Shown here: piece after piece, positions 39,079 through 52,000 of the stretch
Numbering within the stretch: position 1 is the stretch's first letter
Layout: the number at the start of each line of letters is the position of its first letter
From: Astropecten irregularis
Lineage: Eukaryota; Echinodermata; Asteroidea; Paxillosida; Astropectinidae
Length of the DNA stretch: 64,000 nucleotides
Assembly: GCA_963971285.1 (NCBI GenBank)
Contig: OZ020247.1
Coordinates: forward strand, 27,620,047 to 27,684,046
Direction: 5' to 3'
Notes under the pieces: model-generated
Told to the model about the DNA's origin: nothing
What the model saw: the letters and a program-made list of their open reading frames with translations, nothing else
Database searches by the model: none
Translations under genes and position numbers: made by a program

Positions 39079-41527
39079 ATGGGATTGAGTTGTTGTGTAC
39101 CAGGTTGCAATCACAAGAATGGAAGGGAATTGTGCAGTTTATACAATTTCCCAAATGAGAATGATGGACCAGATTGGAAACAGTGGTATGAACTTTGGTG
39201 TGAACGCATTGGGAAATCACAGAGGGAAAGTAGTGGACAGTCTTGGTCGCCAACGACTTGGAGTCGTGTTTGTAGCTGTCATTTTAAAGAGGAAGAACGA
39301 TGGAAACCAAGAACTCGTCAGCCAGGTACGTTTGCCATTTGGACAGAAAAATTATTAAATTTTGAATTAAAAATCTTAGAAAAATCTTAATGAAAAGTTG
39401 TTTTTAATCTACTTTAAGAAAAATCGTTTTAAATTTTTGGAATTGATTCAGTTTAAAAAATTCTTAATTTTTCATCTGAAACTGTCTTCGACTTAAACAA
39501 ATTAATTAGAGTCAATCAATTTACATGTAATTTGATTTTGTTTGTCATGTTTTTGGAAAAAGAAAGTTGTATTCCACTTTCATCTTTTTTGAAATAATTT
39601 CCCCTGACACATTCATTACATAACTCAAAGTACTCAAGTGCATGTGGTTAAAACAAAAACCAACCAAATAAACAAACACCCCAACAAACAAACATGAAAT
39701 TGAGACTGTTATTTTTAAATTAAACTTCACAAATTTTGGTGAAGAGTACTTGTAAATGATTGGTACCTTAAAAGTTTTGTGCAAAGTGAGGAAAAAAAAT
39801 TCATCACGTTTTGATGTTGACTTCTTTTTTTAGGTTTGTTGAAATTTATGTGATATAAGATAACATTATTTCATTGAAAAGTTGACACAATTTACAAGGT
39901 GTAATGAGAAAAAAAAAATTCTGAAAATAGTCAACAATGCTTCAAAATTTATTGGTAAATGAGTACATTCTAATTAATTAAAAACCAAAATATCAATCCT
40001 AAAATGAAAATTTCAATGGTGGTTTTTGACAGGATTGAAATTCCGCGCTCCTGTGTACTTCCCATATATGAGTGGTGCTTCTGGAAGTCGTACAAAGTCA
40101 GAACCTATGAACAAGACTCCGGTATGTAACTGGTCCAACCTTTCCAACAGTATTCAAATTACAGTGCAGTTTAATGATTTGTTTATTTGGGAATTCATCG
40201 AAAAATGAAGAAAACTAAACATGGTTACCATTTTCTTTAATAATTGGATCACTAAGAAAGAAAAAAGTTTGAAGTTGTCATTTTCAGACTCGATTCATTA
40301 TGATAAGTCACTTCATAATTTTACCTTTTCATATTGTTCTTCATTAGGGAGTAGGGGATGACTGATCTTCCTGTATAGAAAAATGCGAAAAAAGGAGAAG
40401 AAATAACAAAACTGATTTGGCTCTTGTTATTATAGGTTTTAATCTTGAATTTTTTCCAAAATTTGAATTCAATTTGTTTCTTGAATTATAATTTTTTCAT
40501 CAGAAATCAATTAAACAAGTTGCCTGAAATTGTACCAAATGAGCCTGAATGTTAAATTGTGCATCTCTGAAACTATCTCTCCTCAGTTGTTGGCTGGTCT
40601 ACGAGTTGATACTGGTATGAAGAGCAGTCTCCTGGCTGGTCTCAATGTCAAGATAGTCCCTGACAAGGTAAGCCAACTTCCTGTCAAATGATCTAGATAC
40701 AAATATATGTGCAGATCTATTAACTAGGATCACCCAGGTTATCCAGGTTATGCATTTCTAAGAGAAGATAATTGGAAAGTTAATTTGGAGTCAGGTTGGT
40801 GTACCGGTTCTTTCCTCGCCTTTCACCTCTGGCGGCCCGGGTTCAAGTCTGGCTCGGTCCACAAGTGGATTAGGTTTTCAGTCCCTACCTGAGTCTGTGG
40901 GTTTTCCTCCCACCTCTCAAACTGTATCTTCTTCTCATCATCTTTCCATAAAAGGTTTCATCAGGCTTTTGAGCTACAGTGCCTAGGGCGCTTTTGAGGA
41001 ATCCTTGGTTTCATAACCAGAAATAGATAATAATTCTAAAAAAGCAATTAATAATACAAACAATTAATTAATTAATAATTCAGTTGGAACAATTTTGTTT
41101 TGTTTGGTTCAACCTTTTTCAGGCATCAGATACATCTTCCAATCAAGATTCCAAACCACAGAGTCCTGCAGCAAGCACATCCACAAACAACGGCCAAGAC
41201 AACGATGTCGACATGAAAGAGGAATCGCGAAAAGAAGCTTCCAAAAGAGAAATACAGGACACAAATACTCAAGAGTTGAGCGCTAAGAAGAGTAAAATTG
41301 AAGACCCAGATGTTGAGATGATAGAAGATGATGATGATGTCGTTAAAGAGAAGCCAAATGCTAACTCTAAGAGCAAGAGCAAGACTCAGAATGCTGATAA
41401 CGATGTTCAGATGATCGAAGAAGATGGGACTTCTGAAGAACCAGTCAAAGAAAAGAAATCTTTGAAGGATTTGGAGTTTAAGCCGACAAATGAACGTCTA
41501 CTTAAGGCTTTGACACAGCGTCAGTAA
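39079..41527 (+). CDS. THAP domain-containing protein with acidic C-terminus
   Basis: Exons 39079-39325, 40033-40121, 40587-40667 and 41123-41527 join in phase to 273 aa. The THAP C2CH zinc-finger starts at the usual position, directly after the initiator Met: MGLSCCVPGC, then W residues and VCSCHF, matching C-x2-4-C-x35-50-C-x2-H with the trailing Phe. THAP domains bind DNA and derive from P-element-type transposases. After the finger, exons 2-3 encode a conserved-looking block (FRAPVYFPYMSGASG) and a doubled motif LLAGLxV. The last exon is low-complexity, acidic and Lys-rich with several DVEMIEDD/DVQMIEED repeats, suggesting a nuclear, interaction-prone tail. I do not recognise the exact orthologue. 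Function beyond DNA binding is not deducible. Confidence 0.8.
40793..41040. mobile_element. tRNA-derived SINE-like repeat, THAP gene intron
   Basis: Begins GTTGGTGTACCGG, with box B-like GGGTTCAAGTCTGG about 45 bp on and an AT-rich tail of AATTAATAA type. Confidence 0.6.
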
Positions 41528-41539
41528 ATCTTTGTGACA

Positions 41540-42235
41540 GTAGTTGTGGATAGTTTGTGAACATGTAGTTGCAGATAGAAGGTAGCTGATAAGTCTGAAT
41601 GCATGGTCATTGTAGGTTGTTGGGAGTTGACCATAGTTGTGGATACATATTAGAGTTGACCATAGTTGTGTTGTGGATACATGAGAGTTAACTCTCCTCT
41701 CTAGTTGTGTTGTGGATACATCAAAGTTGACTCTAGTTATTACTTGTGGATACATGAGAGTTGACTCTGTTGTGTTGTGGATACATGAGAGTTGAATCTA
41801 GTTGTGGATACATGAGAGTTGACTCGAGTTGTGTTGTGGATACATGAGAGTTGACTCTAGTTGTGTTGTGGATACATGAGAGTTGACTCTAGTTGTGTTG
41901 TGGATACATGAGAGTTGACTCTAGTTGTGTTGTGGATACATGAGAGTTGACTCTAGTTGTGTTGTGGATACATGAGAGTTGACTCTAGTTGTGTTGTGGA
42001 TACATGAGAGTTGACCATGTTGACTCTTGTTGTGGATTCATGAGAGTTGACTCCAGTTAACTTGTCATGCGGATACATGAGAGTTGACTATTGTTGCGGA
42101 TACTGTACATGGTCAGCAACAGAAGTTGTTGAATGATATATTGATCATTGTTCAGGATACATGGTTATAGGCAGTTGTTGATATCTTGGAGTCTTGGAGT
42201 TGTGGATACATGGTTGTTAACCATAGTTGATGTTT
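41540..42235. repeat. 32-bp minisatellite in the THAP gene 3' flank
   Basis: About 15-20 copies of a 32-bp unit based on GGATACATGAGAGTTGACT CTAG. Perfect copies lie at 41830-42010 and decayed ones on both sides. It begins within about 15 bp of the THAP stop codon, so it is probably transcribed as 3' UTR. Confidence 0.9.
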
Positions 42236-42465
42236 TTCTAGATGGCTATCACCTGTCATTCTTCCTGTGCTGGTTGGAATTTGTAAAAAAAAAAAAAAAA
42301 AGTGAAGCATCAAGCTATGCAATATGAGGTTCATACATCAATACCCAATGTCTAAATCAGATCAACCCATGACCCAATTGTAATATCTGCTTATCAGAAA
42401 ATATCTGCTGAACAAAAACAGCGTAATACCAATCACAATCAGTATAGATAGGCTGGGTCCCAAAT

Positions 42466-42587
42466 CTCTTGCTGTGACAGCAAATTACACACAAGTCTAT
42501 GGAAACGGCTGCAGTCTCTGGCTAGTGGCTGCTATATAGGTGCATGTGTAATTTGCAGCTGCAGCCAGAGATTTGGAACACGGCCTT
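42466..42587. mobile_element. MITE, TGGGTCCCAAATCTCT ends
   Basis: Arms share AAACGGCTGCAGTC and its mirror GCTGCAGCCAGAGATTTGG. A sister copy at 55612-55733 in an MPHOSPH9 intron. Confidence 0.75.
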
Positions 42588-42594
42588 ACATTTC

Positions 42595-43029
42595 AATAGA
42601 CCGATCCAGTAGGCCACGCCCACCATAGCAACGGCCAAGCAACGACGCACACGCGCGTGCGTAACGTGTCACTATCACCAACACGCGTTGCACGCCCATC
42701 ACCGAAAGCACTTATCTCTATGGGACTCTGGTTTTGGAAAAGTCACAAATGTACGTTTCGTCTCTTACCAGGCCATCGAGAGTCAGAATTACAATGAAAA
42801 TACAAACACCATCAATTTGTACCAGAAATATACTGTACTTGTGAAGTTGTGCTGCATTTGCAGAGGAAGGTATTTATTGTTTTTCCAGTTCGTAAACGTA
42901 AACACTACTGTAATCAATACCGTGATCTCCAGCATGAGATCCCCAAAATGGTTGCTGCAATTGGTGATCCGATTTGCGGCTGTGATTGGTCAATGCAAAA
43001 TAGGGCGGGGCTTAATGGATCGGTCTATT
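42595..43029. mobile_element. 435-bp inverted-repeat element
   Basis: AATAGACCGATCCA and CCACGCCC at the left are mirrored by GGGCGGGGC and TGGATCGGTCTATT at the right. No transposase frame. Confidence 0.82.
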
Positions 43030-43115
43030 GGTACATAAACCTGTTCTTCACAGTTGTGTGTGCCTTTCAAGTCAATACAAACTAACCTCTTTACTGTGTT
43101 TGTGTTTCCCCACAG

Positions 43116-44340
43116 CTAACTCTCCAGCCTTACAGATCATACATACTACATCATCTAGTAATAGCCCTGTGCCAATGAATATGTCTAGTCATACGTCTAG
43201 TCATACGTCTAGTCATACATCTGGAAGCAGTGCTAGTGCCTACAGCTCCCTCGTTCAGATGAACGCTAAATCACAGATACCAGGTAATTATCAACTAAAT
43301 AGGTAATTGTCCTACCTCATTTGTATAGTAGACCTATGTGGTTACAAACAAATTGGATAAATTACAGAAAATTGTTTCAGCCAAACGAACAAAGATAATT
43401 GACTATTAGGACACCACCAACATAGGGCTGGATAGCTCAGTTGATTAATAAAAATTTAAAAGTTTCTTTGTAGCTAAGAGTCTTGTTTATGAAGATTTCA
43501 TCCACATTTGTGTTTTTCTGTGTAATTCCTTCCTCAGTTTTGTCATTATCCAATCGGACTGTTGCCCCTCAGAGCAAATACGCTGAGCTTCTAGCCGTTA
43601 TTGAGGATATGGGTAGAGATATCAGACCTACCTACTCAGGGAGTAGAACAGCCACTGAAAGACTCAAAAGAGGTACGTAATGCAGAAATTCAACTTCATT
43701 AACTTAAAGGCAGTGGGGTCATTGCTTTGATGACCCAGAGTGTTGCCTTGGTGCCTAGGTCACTGCCAGAAGTTATTTTTCTTCAAGCCCAATGTAACAA
43801 CGCTCTCTTTGCCCATTTGTCTCAACAGGTTCATCTTTTTTTGTTTTACTCCTTTCAAACCCTAACTAGCTTGTGATTCCATTCTGCAAAATAACAAATT
43901 ATATGACAACTACATATTTATGTCTGTTGGATGCAGAACATAAGGCTTATCAGAATATGATATAAGATACTTAACTGTGTCACAAAGAAAGAACTTGCCC
44001 AATATTGGCATTTGGCAAAAGGATCATGATCCTAGCTCTTACTACTTTTGAATGAGGAGCTACTTCTGTTTGACCGGAAGTAGAGGTGACAGAGGTCAGG
44101 CAATAATTAACAAAGAAAAAGTGCCCTAATCATGACTTTTGTTGAAAGAATCATGTAAAACAAATGCTTTTCGCTGACGTCGAAAAGGCAATAATAATCA
44201 TTGTACACAACCTTTACTAGTTCTGTCAAATATTTGGCACCTGACAGTGTTCTGTTTGCTTCTTTCTTACAGGAATTGTCCACGCCCGTGCCCTTGTGAG
44301 AGAGTGCTTAGCAGAGACGGAGCGTAGTGCCAGGTCATGA
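43116..44340 (+). CDS. CDK2AP1: CDK2-associated protein 1 (DOC-1) family, first coding exon not found
   Basis: Exons 43116-43283, 43538-43672 and 44273-44340 are in phase. The C-terminal part is nearly the vertebrate sequence: [16 protein letters not shown], then [17 protein letters not shown], then [15 protein letters not shown], ending in ARS like human CDK2AP1. The preceding exon is Ser/Thr/His-rich low complexity (three SSHT repeats). CDK2AP1/2 form a dimer that is a stable subunit of the NuRD chromatin-remodelling complex and were first described as CDK2 inhibitors. Exon 43116 begins with two bases of a split codon, so a start exon must lie upstream (between 41528 and 43100). I could not choose one. 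Confidence 0.92.
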
Positions 44341-46246
44341 TATGATCATCCATTCTCTAAATATTTCCTACTGATCTACATTGAGTGTACATTTATGGTT
44401 TATAAGCTGCCAGGATGAACGGTACTAGATCATGGCAATCATCTTATCTTCCAATATTCTCGTCTGGTTACATCTTACATGCAGTCAACTCTGAATAAGT
44501 AACATCTACTGAACAATTTTATCAGATACCAGTCTTATTCCTAAGGTCCTAGTTCTATTATTTTGCAGACCTCTTACAACAAAAACCTATTGTAATAAAG
44601 ATCCATTATTACAAAGAAATTTACAGAAGTTGACTGCATTGGCTAGCAGTAGCACTGGTCATATGTACAGTAATTGCAATTCAAATATCTCAGAAGTGAA
44701 CCAAATTGCCTGACTAAATCTGCATTTATGTTATGTATTTTTATTTCTGTTCCTGGTAAAATATTACATAAGCATCTGCACAAAGACAAGACCATTAGAA
44801 TGGTGTCGGGATAATACTACAAACCTTGAATTTGGTTCAGAAAGGGACAAGGCCACTTTTCCATTGCAAGGGGCACTTCCATTGGCAAATCATAATGTCT
44901 GTGGAAACATTTGAAGGGGGCACCAAGGCCAAGAACCACACCAATGAAGGCCATGGCCTCCGTTTAATTTGAGGCTTGATACTACAAAATGCATTGAAAT
45001 ATCTTTAAAAATATTTTTAAAGGCTGGAGCTTCACTTTTGGAAGGGCAGGGCCACAAGTCCATTTTTGAGGTCCCTTGTCATTTGATGTTTCCAAGACAT
45101 TTTACAAAAGCCATCTATGATGTAGTTGTCTTTTATGAATTGCATGTGCTTTAACTCTCAACCAGGCCGAGTCATTTACTGGCATGAAAGAAGAAAATGT
45201 ACATCTGCTGTACACAGAACTTGTGCATTATACAAAGATGTGAACTAACGTTTCTATCAACTCATGACATCAAAAATGACTGATTATTCTCTCAATCTTG
45301 ATGTCCTGTAGAATTCATCTACAGAAACAATGCTAAGGTCAGGGCAACCATGGAACTCTTCCTAGCTCCATGAGGCATCAAAGTTTAGAGCCTCCTCAAA
45401 ATGTTATGGCTGTTTTTAGTTTTAAAACGATGGATCTAGAGTATGGTAAATGGTGAAGCTTATAAAACTTCCTGCTTTTCTGTAAAGCACAGATGTTTGT
45501 TAATATTTTTATAGAGTTGCACAAAATTTGCACCAGTGAAATTTGTTAATTGGTTACCTGTTCCATAGTCGCAGCAAGACGACATAAATGTCTTACATAG
45601 TGTTACTTAATGTCTGTGCAAATCTTTGTATTTCTCTGCAGAGTCAGTATTTTCAGCATTTATGTACGTCTCTTCGCTGTCTTGTTAACTTATTACATTT
45701 TCCTGTGGTAAAAGGGGAAGTTAATAAATATTTTGTAAAAACCACAAGATTTGATTGTGCAGTGGTATTTATTTATTTCTGTGTGTATATTAAATTTTTT
45801 TCCAGCATAAATTATTCAGATGAATTAAGCAAATACATGTACAGTATATGTCAAATACACCTGCCCCAAACATGTTTAGCTTGAAATTTATCAAAGTTAC
45901 ATGATTATGATTTTACATTTGACCCATATTCTTATTAAACAAATATGTGTCCTTAAAAGGATGATGGAGAATGATGAAAATCATATACAGATTCAATGTA
46001 CAAATTCCATATTTTTATTCATACAATTGAATGGAGGAGTCAACTTAAAACCAAACACTTAAATAAGAGATGATTTGGGCTGAATTTTTGGAAATCAAAG
46101 TAGGGAATCAATCCATTGGTTTTGATATCATACACTGTTTTGATTTTCCTGGATGGTGTACGCTTTACAGAAATTGTAGAATCATACAGAGGTCAAGATG
46201 TTCTCTCATGGTGAGATATTCGCTCTAGGCTCTGTAAAACTGGAAT
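44341..46246. other. Convergent 3' regions of CDK2AP1 and MTRFR
   Basis: About 1.9 kb without a coding signal or clear repeat. It is probably the long 3' UTR of CDK2AP1 (AATAAA-like signals near 45722 and 45935) meeting that of MTRFR. I see nothing else. Confidence 0.5.
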
Positions 46247-47435
46247 CTAAGTTTCATCATCGTCTTTGTTCAACATTTCTTTCATCTTCTGCAACTTCTC
46301 CAGTTTCACTTTTGTCCGGCGTGTTTTTTCGCTCATCTTTTTTTGATAGGATTTCTTCTGTTGCTGGATGATACTATCGTCGCCATGGTAATGCACATCC
46401 AGTCGTTCCCTCATCAGCTCCCTGGCTATCTTTTGGTTTTCAGTCAGCGAACGTGTCTGGTGACACTAAAACAAAATGAAAAATTCCAGAAACATTACTG
46501 CAAGATTCCTAAAAGATTGAAGTAAAAGATGTTAGAGCAAACAATAGATTATTTGATTTTACCAAAGAATTCACAGAATATACCATATAATAATATGTTA
46601 CATTGTGTCACAAAATGGCTTGAAAGGCACAGGTTTGCAACTGCCTATCCAGTTATTTCAAAGCAACTTTTTGTGGACTTTTTAATTGGCATCCAATTAA
46701 ATTCAGTGATCTCCAGACAAATGAGAATTGTCAAATGACAGAGGAGTTTTACTTGAACCATGTCATTTGTATTTGTGTGATATTTCCAACCATCTTCTGG
46801 AGTTAGGACTCAGGAGGGTGGAAGAAGGTCTCAAAAAAATCAAAAAAGATCAGCACAGATCTTCATACACAGATTAAAATCAAATGGGTAAGTACCTTTA
46901 TAATTATATTAGTGGGGATGTGTTTAAGAACCACACAGTTACTGGTCTTGTTGGTTGCTTGTCCCCCAGGCCCTGATCCTCTGACAAACATCTCCTCTAA
47001 TTCTGTCTCATTCAGCTCCGGCAGTTTCTTCCTAAGTTTAGCTCTCGTCTTGTCCCTTGTTGTAGTTGTTGATGCAGAAGCTTGATTCAAAGTTACTTGG
47101 AGGCACTTTACTTGTAAGAATTGTCTGTGTGTATTTTCCTTCTCTGTGGTAACGGGTCCATAACAGTGTAATGTTTTTGTTGAGATGGACTTCATGCAAT
47201 GTTTATCCAACAACAGGTGTCTTGAAGGCAGGTAACTGGATAACAAGTGACACGGTGGCAGTGTAGATGCTATCTTTCTCCACATAAACATCCTAGCACT
47301 CACAGCCACACACGGGTTTCTCTTCAAAGTCAATGGCAATACCGACCCCAAAACGAGCTGGGGTAATTGACCACTGGACGTTCTCATACTAGTCAATATT
47401 GTTCGGAGTCTGTGTGATGGGAAGTTGTGACTCAT
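46247..47435 (-). CDS. MTRFR: Mitochondrial translation release factor in rescue (C12orf65 type)
   Basis: Exons 46896-47435 and 46247-46465 join in phase to 252 aa. Residues 143-200 match human MTRFR closely, with the GGQ motif at 157-159 inside [20 protein letters not shown], then CHQTRS and a Lys-rich C-terminal helix. The GGQ triggers peptidyl-tRNA hydrolysis in class I release factors. MTRFR acts with MTRES1 on large subunits left with peptidyl-tRNA when mitochondrial ribosomes stall. The protein is about 85 residues longer at the N-terminus than human (166 aa). This part is basic and Ser/Leu-rich and could be a long targeting leader, or translation may begin at an inner Met. It is head-to-head with MPHOSPH9, as in human. 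Confidence 0.93.
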
Positions 47436-49075
47436 AATGGTGGCTCTTGATTTGTGTAAGTTTACTGATCAACCAGGTCACAGATGCGTGAAGCAATAAT
47501 CTGGATAGTAAACAAAATTAGTTCAAGATTGTATAATATTTGATATCAGAGTTCAGTAGATGAGCCAGAGTAGTGATGTGTTTACAATTACAAATTTAGT
47601 TGCAATGATCGTCATAACCCTTGGTTTGTCACAATTCACAGGTCTAGGCCTACGTATTTTGTTTTTATTATTTTGTATTTGCCCCCTTTTTTAAAACCTT
47701 TCCCCCTAGTCACTGAGCCCCCTCTCACACCTAAAAACCCTCAAAATATTGAAAATAGATTTCTGAACTTGTCAAATATCCCAAAATTAGGTAAATTTTG
47801 CAATGGCCGTCAGTGGAATTTTTTCCATAACATTTAATAGAGTTCTTACCAAACCGTGGTCATCGCAGTTAATCGGTCCACCTCGCCGAAGCTTAACTTT
47901 TCGGTCGAAACTCGGCTGTTTTGCCCCGCATTCATCGTGTTCCATGGGCGCTGACATCTTGAATTTATGTCTGGATTCGTTTGTTGGTATTTCCTATCGC
48001 CAGTGAGTAAGTTGCGAATTTGTCTAAGATATGCGCTGATTGGCTATTGCGCCGTATGGTGGAATATTTCATCCAATCACCTATCTCGTAATGAAGCAAA
48101 TGAATATCAACAGCATTCTTCATGGTGCGAGCGAGCGGCAGGTTGTTGATTGGGTTCGAGATGGCTAATTAATCGAGTTAATTAGTCAGTGGATCTAAAC
48201 TGTTGATGAAGTTAGAGCTGTGCTGTAATATATGGCATTCCTTCCTCCGTGCTTTGGCATCGGATTCATTTCATGTGAAGTGTAAGTTTAGTTTCTGCCC
48301 GGCGTAGTAGGCCTAGGCTAACGTAACTAACGTCAACATTATTTGACAACTTGACTCAGTCACAGACATACAAAATGATACAGTCCACAGCACAGTGCTA
48401 GCTGTATCATCAGTGTACATGTTTATGAGTGTATGATCATTCATAATGACACTGTTACTTGTTGCGATGATCGTTTATCCTTGATCATCACAACAACGGT
48501 GGTTGTAAAGTTTGGGACCCCTGTCATGCCTGTGTTTTTATCACACGCTGGAACGACCGTAAATACGTTGACGTTGTGTTTCACATGTTGATATATAATA
48601 AAACACAGGAGGGTGGAACCCAACCTTTACAATCACTGCAACAACTGTAGGGCCTACATGTTTTTGTCACTGGACTGTAACGTCAGGCAGGTTAATCACA
48701 AAGCAAGGTTCATAAATTATTATTATTATTATTAAAACTGGCCTATTTATTAATGAATAATGTAAATTGAATTAATTGTGTTATTCTCGGAATCAGCAAG
48801 TTTATACTCGTCTCTACATAAGACAAAATATTTGCATAATCAATCTTTTCTTAAAATGATTCTGCAGTGCTTTTGACATTGGTAGTGAGTGTCGGGGTGA
48901 AAACAAATTAAAATTTCAGATTTGAGGGTTTAAGGAATGGAAGAAGAAAGGCAGTTAAGACAATGAAACAAATGAATATGTAAATTTTGAATTGAGTGGG
49001 TTGCTTAAAATCGCAAAGTTAGACTCAAAAGGTTTTTGCTTTCTAATTTCAGGGTCCGAGTCACGGTGAAGTAAG
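47436..49075. promoter_or_regulatory. Divergent spacer between MTRFR and MPHOSPH9
   Basis: 1.64 kb between start codons. A splice acceptor (TTTCAG at 49047-49052) lies 24 bp before the MPHOSPH9 ATG, so a non-coding first exon of that gene is expected upstream, probably near 48000-48300. Parts of dispersed repeats (an AACCCTTGGT motif near 47620 and a related one near 48470) are visible. No coding signal is seen. Confidence 0.45.
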
Positions 49076-52000
49076 ATGGCTACTTCCATGATAGAGACTG
49101 AGGGAGCTGCTTCAGGTAACAAGGAAGATGAAGATATTTATATACCAGTAGATGAAGATGACATTGACTCTACTGATGCAGAAACAAGCTCATGGGAGAG
49201 TGAACCCAACACCACCAGGAGTTCCAGACAGTACCATCCGATTAAAGGTGAACAGACAATCTTAGATGTCCATGACAATGCCGATAGAGATGATGATGAT
49301 GAACAACTCCTGTTTAATGGGGACTATATTCCTGGAAATATGGGCACCGAGGATCAGGAATTGCTGTCCTCACAGTATTTAAGGAGTACGTTTGGACTTG
49401 ACGATGCAGAGAGACTGGATAGTCATCATATTATTCAGGATATTCTAGATTCCAATGAACAAACAGATGAAGATGCTGAATTCCAAAATAGAAGCCAGAT
49501 GAACGGTCAGGCTGCTGGAAGTAGCGTTGATGAGGCTGGTGATCATTTCCCAGAGAAAGATGAGCAAACTGACGGGGATGTTATAGAAGAACTTGACCTC
49601 ACTAAGGAACCCAGATCCATGTTTGACGGAGGACCAGGTGGGATGCCACAGGCCCAGTTTGTATTTGTGCCGTCACTTCAGTTTGGAGGAAGTTCTTTTG
49701 ATTCTCTGATGATGGGTCTGCTATCCAGCGATGGCGATGGAGTAGAGAATGATGCAGATGTGTCCAGCCAGTCAGAAGCAGAAGGAGCAAACCAATACCA
49801 GGAGCAACTCCAGGATCTTCCCAAGACGACTGGAGGAAATGAACAGGAGAGATGGGAGTACCTGTTTGGGATGCTCGAGCAGCAGCACAGGCAGCAGGTG
49901 ATTCTCCAGAGGGAGCATCATGAGCGACAGGTCAAGCTCTTGAAGATACAGCTTGCTCGTCTGACTGAGGAGCAGGAGGACCTCATCACTAAGCAGCACC
50001 AGGAGCCCCTTGGTCCAAAGTCAACACCAAACAACAAAGAACATGAAGTTATCACTGATGATAATTCTTCCGATCAAGAAGGAAGCCTTAGTCTCAAAGA
50101 TTCCCAGAAACAACTGAGAAGAAGTCCAAATGGACGAGAAACATCCAAGACCCAGGACGGGACAGGTGTGTTGGCAGATCATTCATCAAGAGATGGCAGC
50201 AATGAAGACTCAAATTCTGCTTCAGAAGACAGTGAAGGAACCTTAGAGGGGTCCATTGAAGGCGCCAGTGAGACACTAATGACAACTTGGTCTGACGTGG
50301 TTGAACAGAAACAAGCAGAGAATGAGAAAGAGATGACGTCCAACAAGGAGATGGGGATGTTGAAGACAGACATACAAGATAACAAGTCCCATGTTTCACA
50401 GGCAGACGACGACCGCTTCATTGCTCTGCAAAAACACTTTGCTAAACAGCAGCAACAGTTGGAGGAGCAATACACAATCCAGGTAAGAGAAGAAATTATG
50501 GGACTATGAATGATGGATGAGTTTATGAATTGGCAAAGGCAACAACTTATATCCTTCACAACTGATTTTCTTTTAGAAATGCTTGGAGTTAGGAGGGCCT
50601 GACCAATCTTAGCTACCTCTACCGTCCAACCCCCCTCCTTTTGTACCGATCCTCTCATCCATTCATGTGTGTTTCTTTCACTTGCATGTTCTTCTCCTTC
50701 GTCATTCAGCCTTTGAGAAAGATCCTGCTAGGATCGAAACAAGTCAGGCCCTCCTAACTCCAAGCATTTGATATATTTCAGGTCATTTTGGCTGATGAGC
50801 AGTTTGCAGCAGTTTATTACAAGTTGTATTTCTTTTAGCAATATTAGACTTTTAAAGCATCTTTTAAATGTTGGCCACCAGGTGAGGCATATGCAGCAGC
50901 AGTGGTCTGGATTGCAGCAGCAGCAGCAGGAACAACAAGAGATTCTCCGACACCTTCTATCACAACAACAGGAGAGAATCAATCAGCAGCACAGGGAGAG
51001 GATGTCTCAAGTTCCACTTGACCCAAGAGACCACGATTTAAACGGTGAGTTAGTCAATATGAACCCTAACCCTCTACACCTACCGTACAACACAAGAGCT
51101 GCTTACCACACACTACCACAGTCACCACAGGGGGAATGGATATTAACCCTTACCCTCTGCACCTACCACACAAGACAAGAGCTGCTTACCACACATTACC
51201 ATAGTCTCAACAGAGGGACTGCATATTAACCCTAACCCTCTACACCTACCGTACAAGACAAGAGCTGCTTACCACACACTACCACAGTCACCACAGGGGG
51301 AATGGATGTTAACCCTAACCCTCTGCACCTACCACGCAAGACAAGAGCTGCTTACCACACATTACCACAGTCCCCATATGGCAACTGGATCATAAATACA
51401 TAAACACATACTACACTGCGGTGTGTGTGGTATGCAGGATACTACAAATGTGGTATGGAGGTTGGTTAGGGTTAATCAAACATGCTGTTTTATTTCAATT
51501 CTTTCAGGGTAAATGAGTGGCACTGAAAGTGAACTGCATGAATTACCTTGATGTGATTTTATTTATTTTGTTCTTGTTTCCCAGGAGCTGAGAATAGAAG
51601 TAGCCCAACATCTGATGATACTAGCATGTCATGTTCTGACTTCACTTATTGGAAGCAGCCCGAGCATGATACCTATAAGGCTCTCCCTGACCTATCAGCT
51701 GATGATGTTACTAGAGATCAGGTACTAGACATCTGTTTCTACCGTATTCTTTCTGCAAATAAGTACAGATGTCTTTCTTATGGATTTTAGTTAAGACGAG
51801 AGAGGTTCACACATCGTCAGGTTCCTGCTGCAGATGTTGAAGCTTACTGATGAAGTCAATGGACTGTCAAAATGGACAAGTTTTCAATTCTAGACATTTA
51901 ATAATAATAATAATAATGCAGGATTTATTATGCGCACATTTTCTGGATAATACCATGCAAAGGCGCAGGTCTGAGAAGGTAAAAGATGGAAAGCAAGATT

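Noticed and set aside
42241-42275. ATGGCTATCACC as first exon of CDK2AP1
   Set aside because: It could end at a weak GT in the right phase, but there is no similarity to the family N-terminus and the site adjoins a poly-A run.
49602-50658. Minus-strand frames opposite MPHOSPH9 exon 1
   Set aside because: Antisense shadows of a long low-complexity coding exon.
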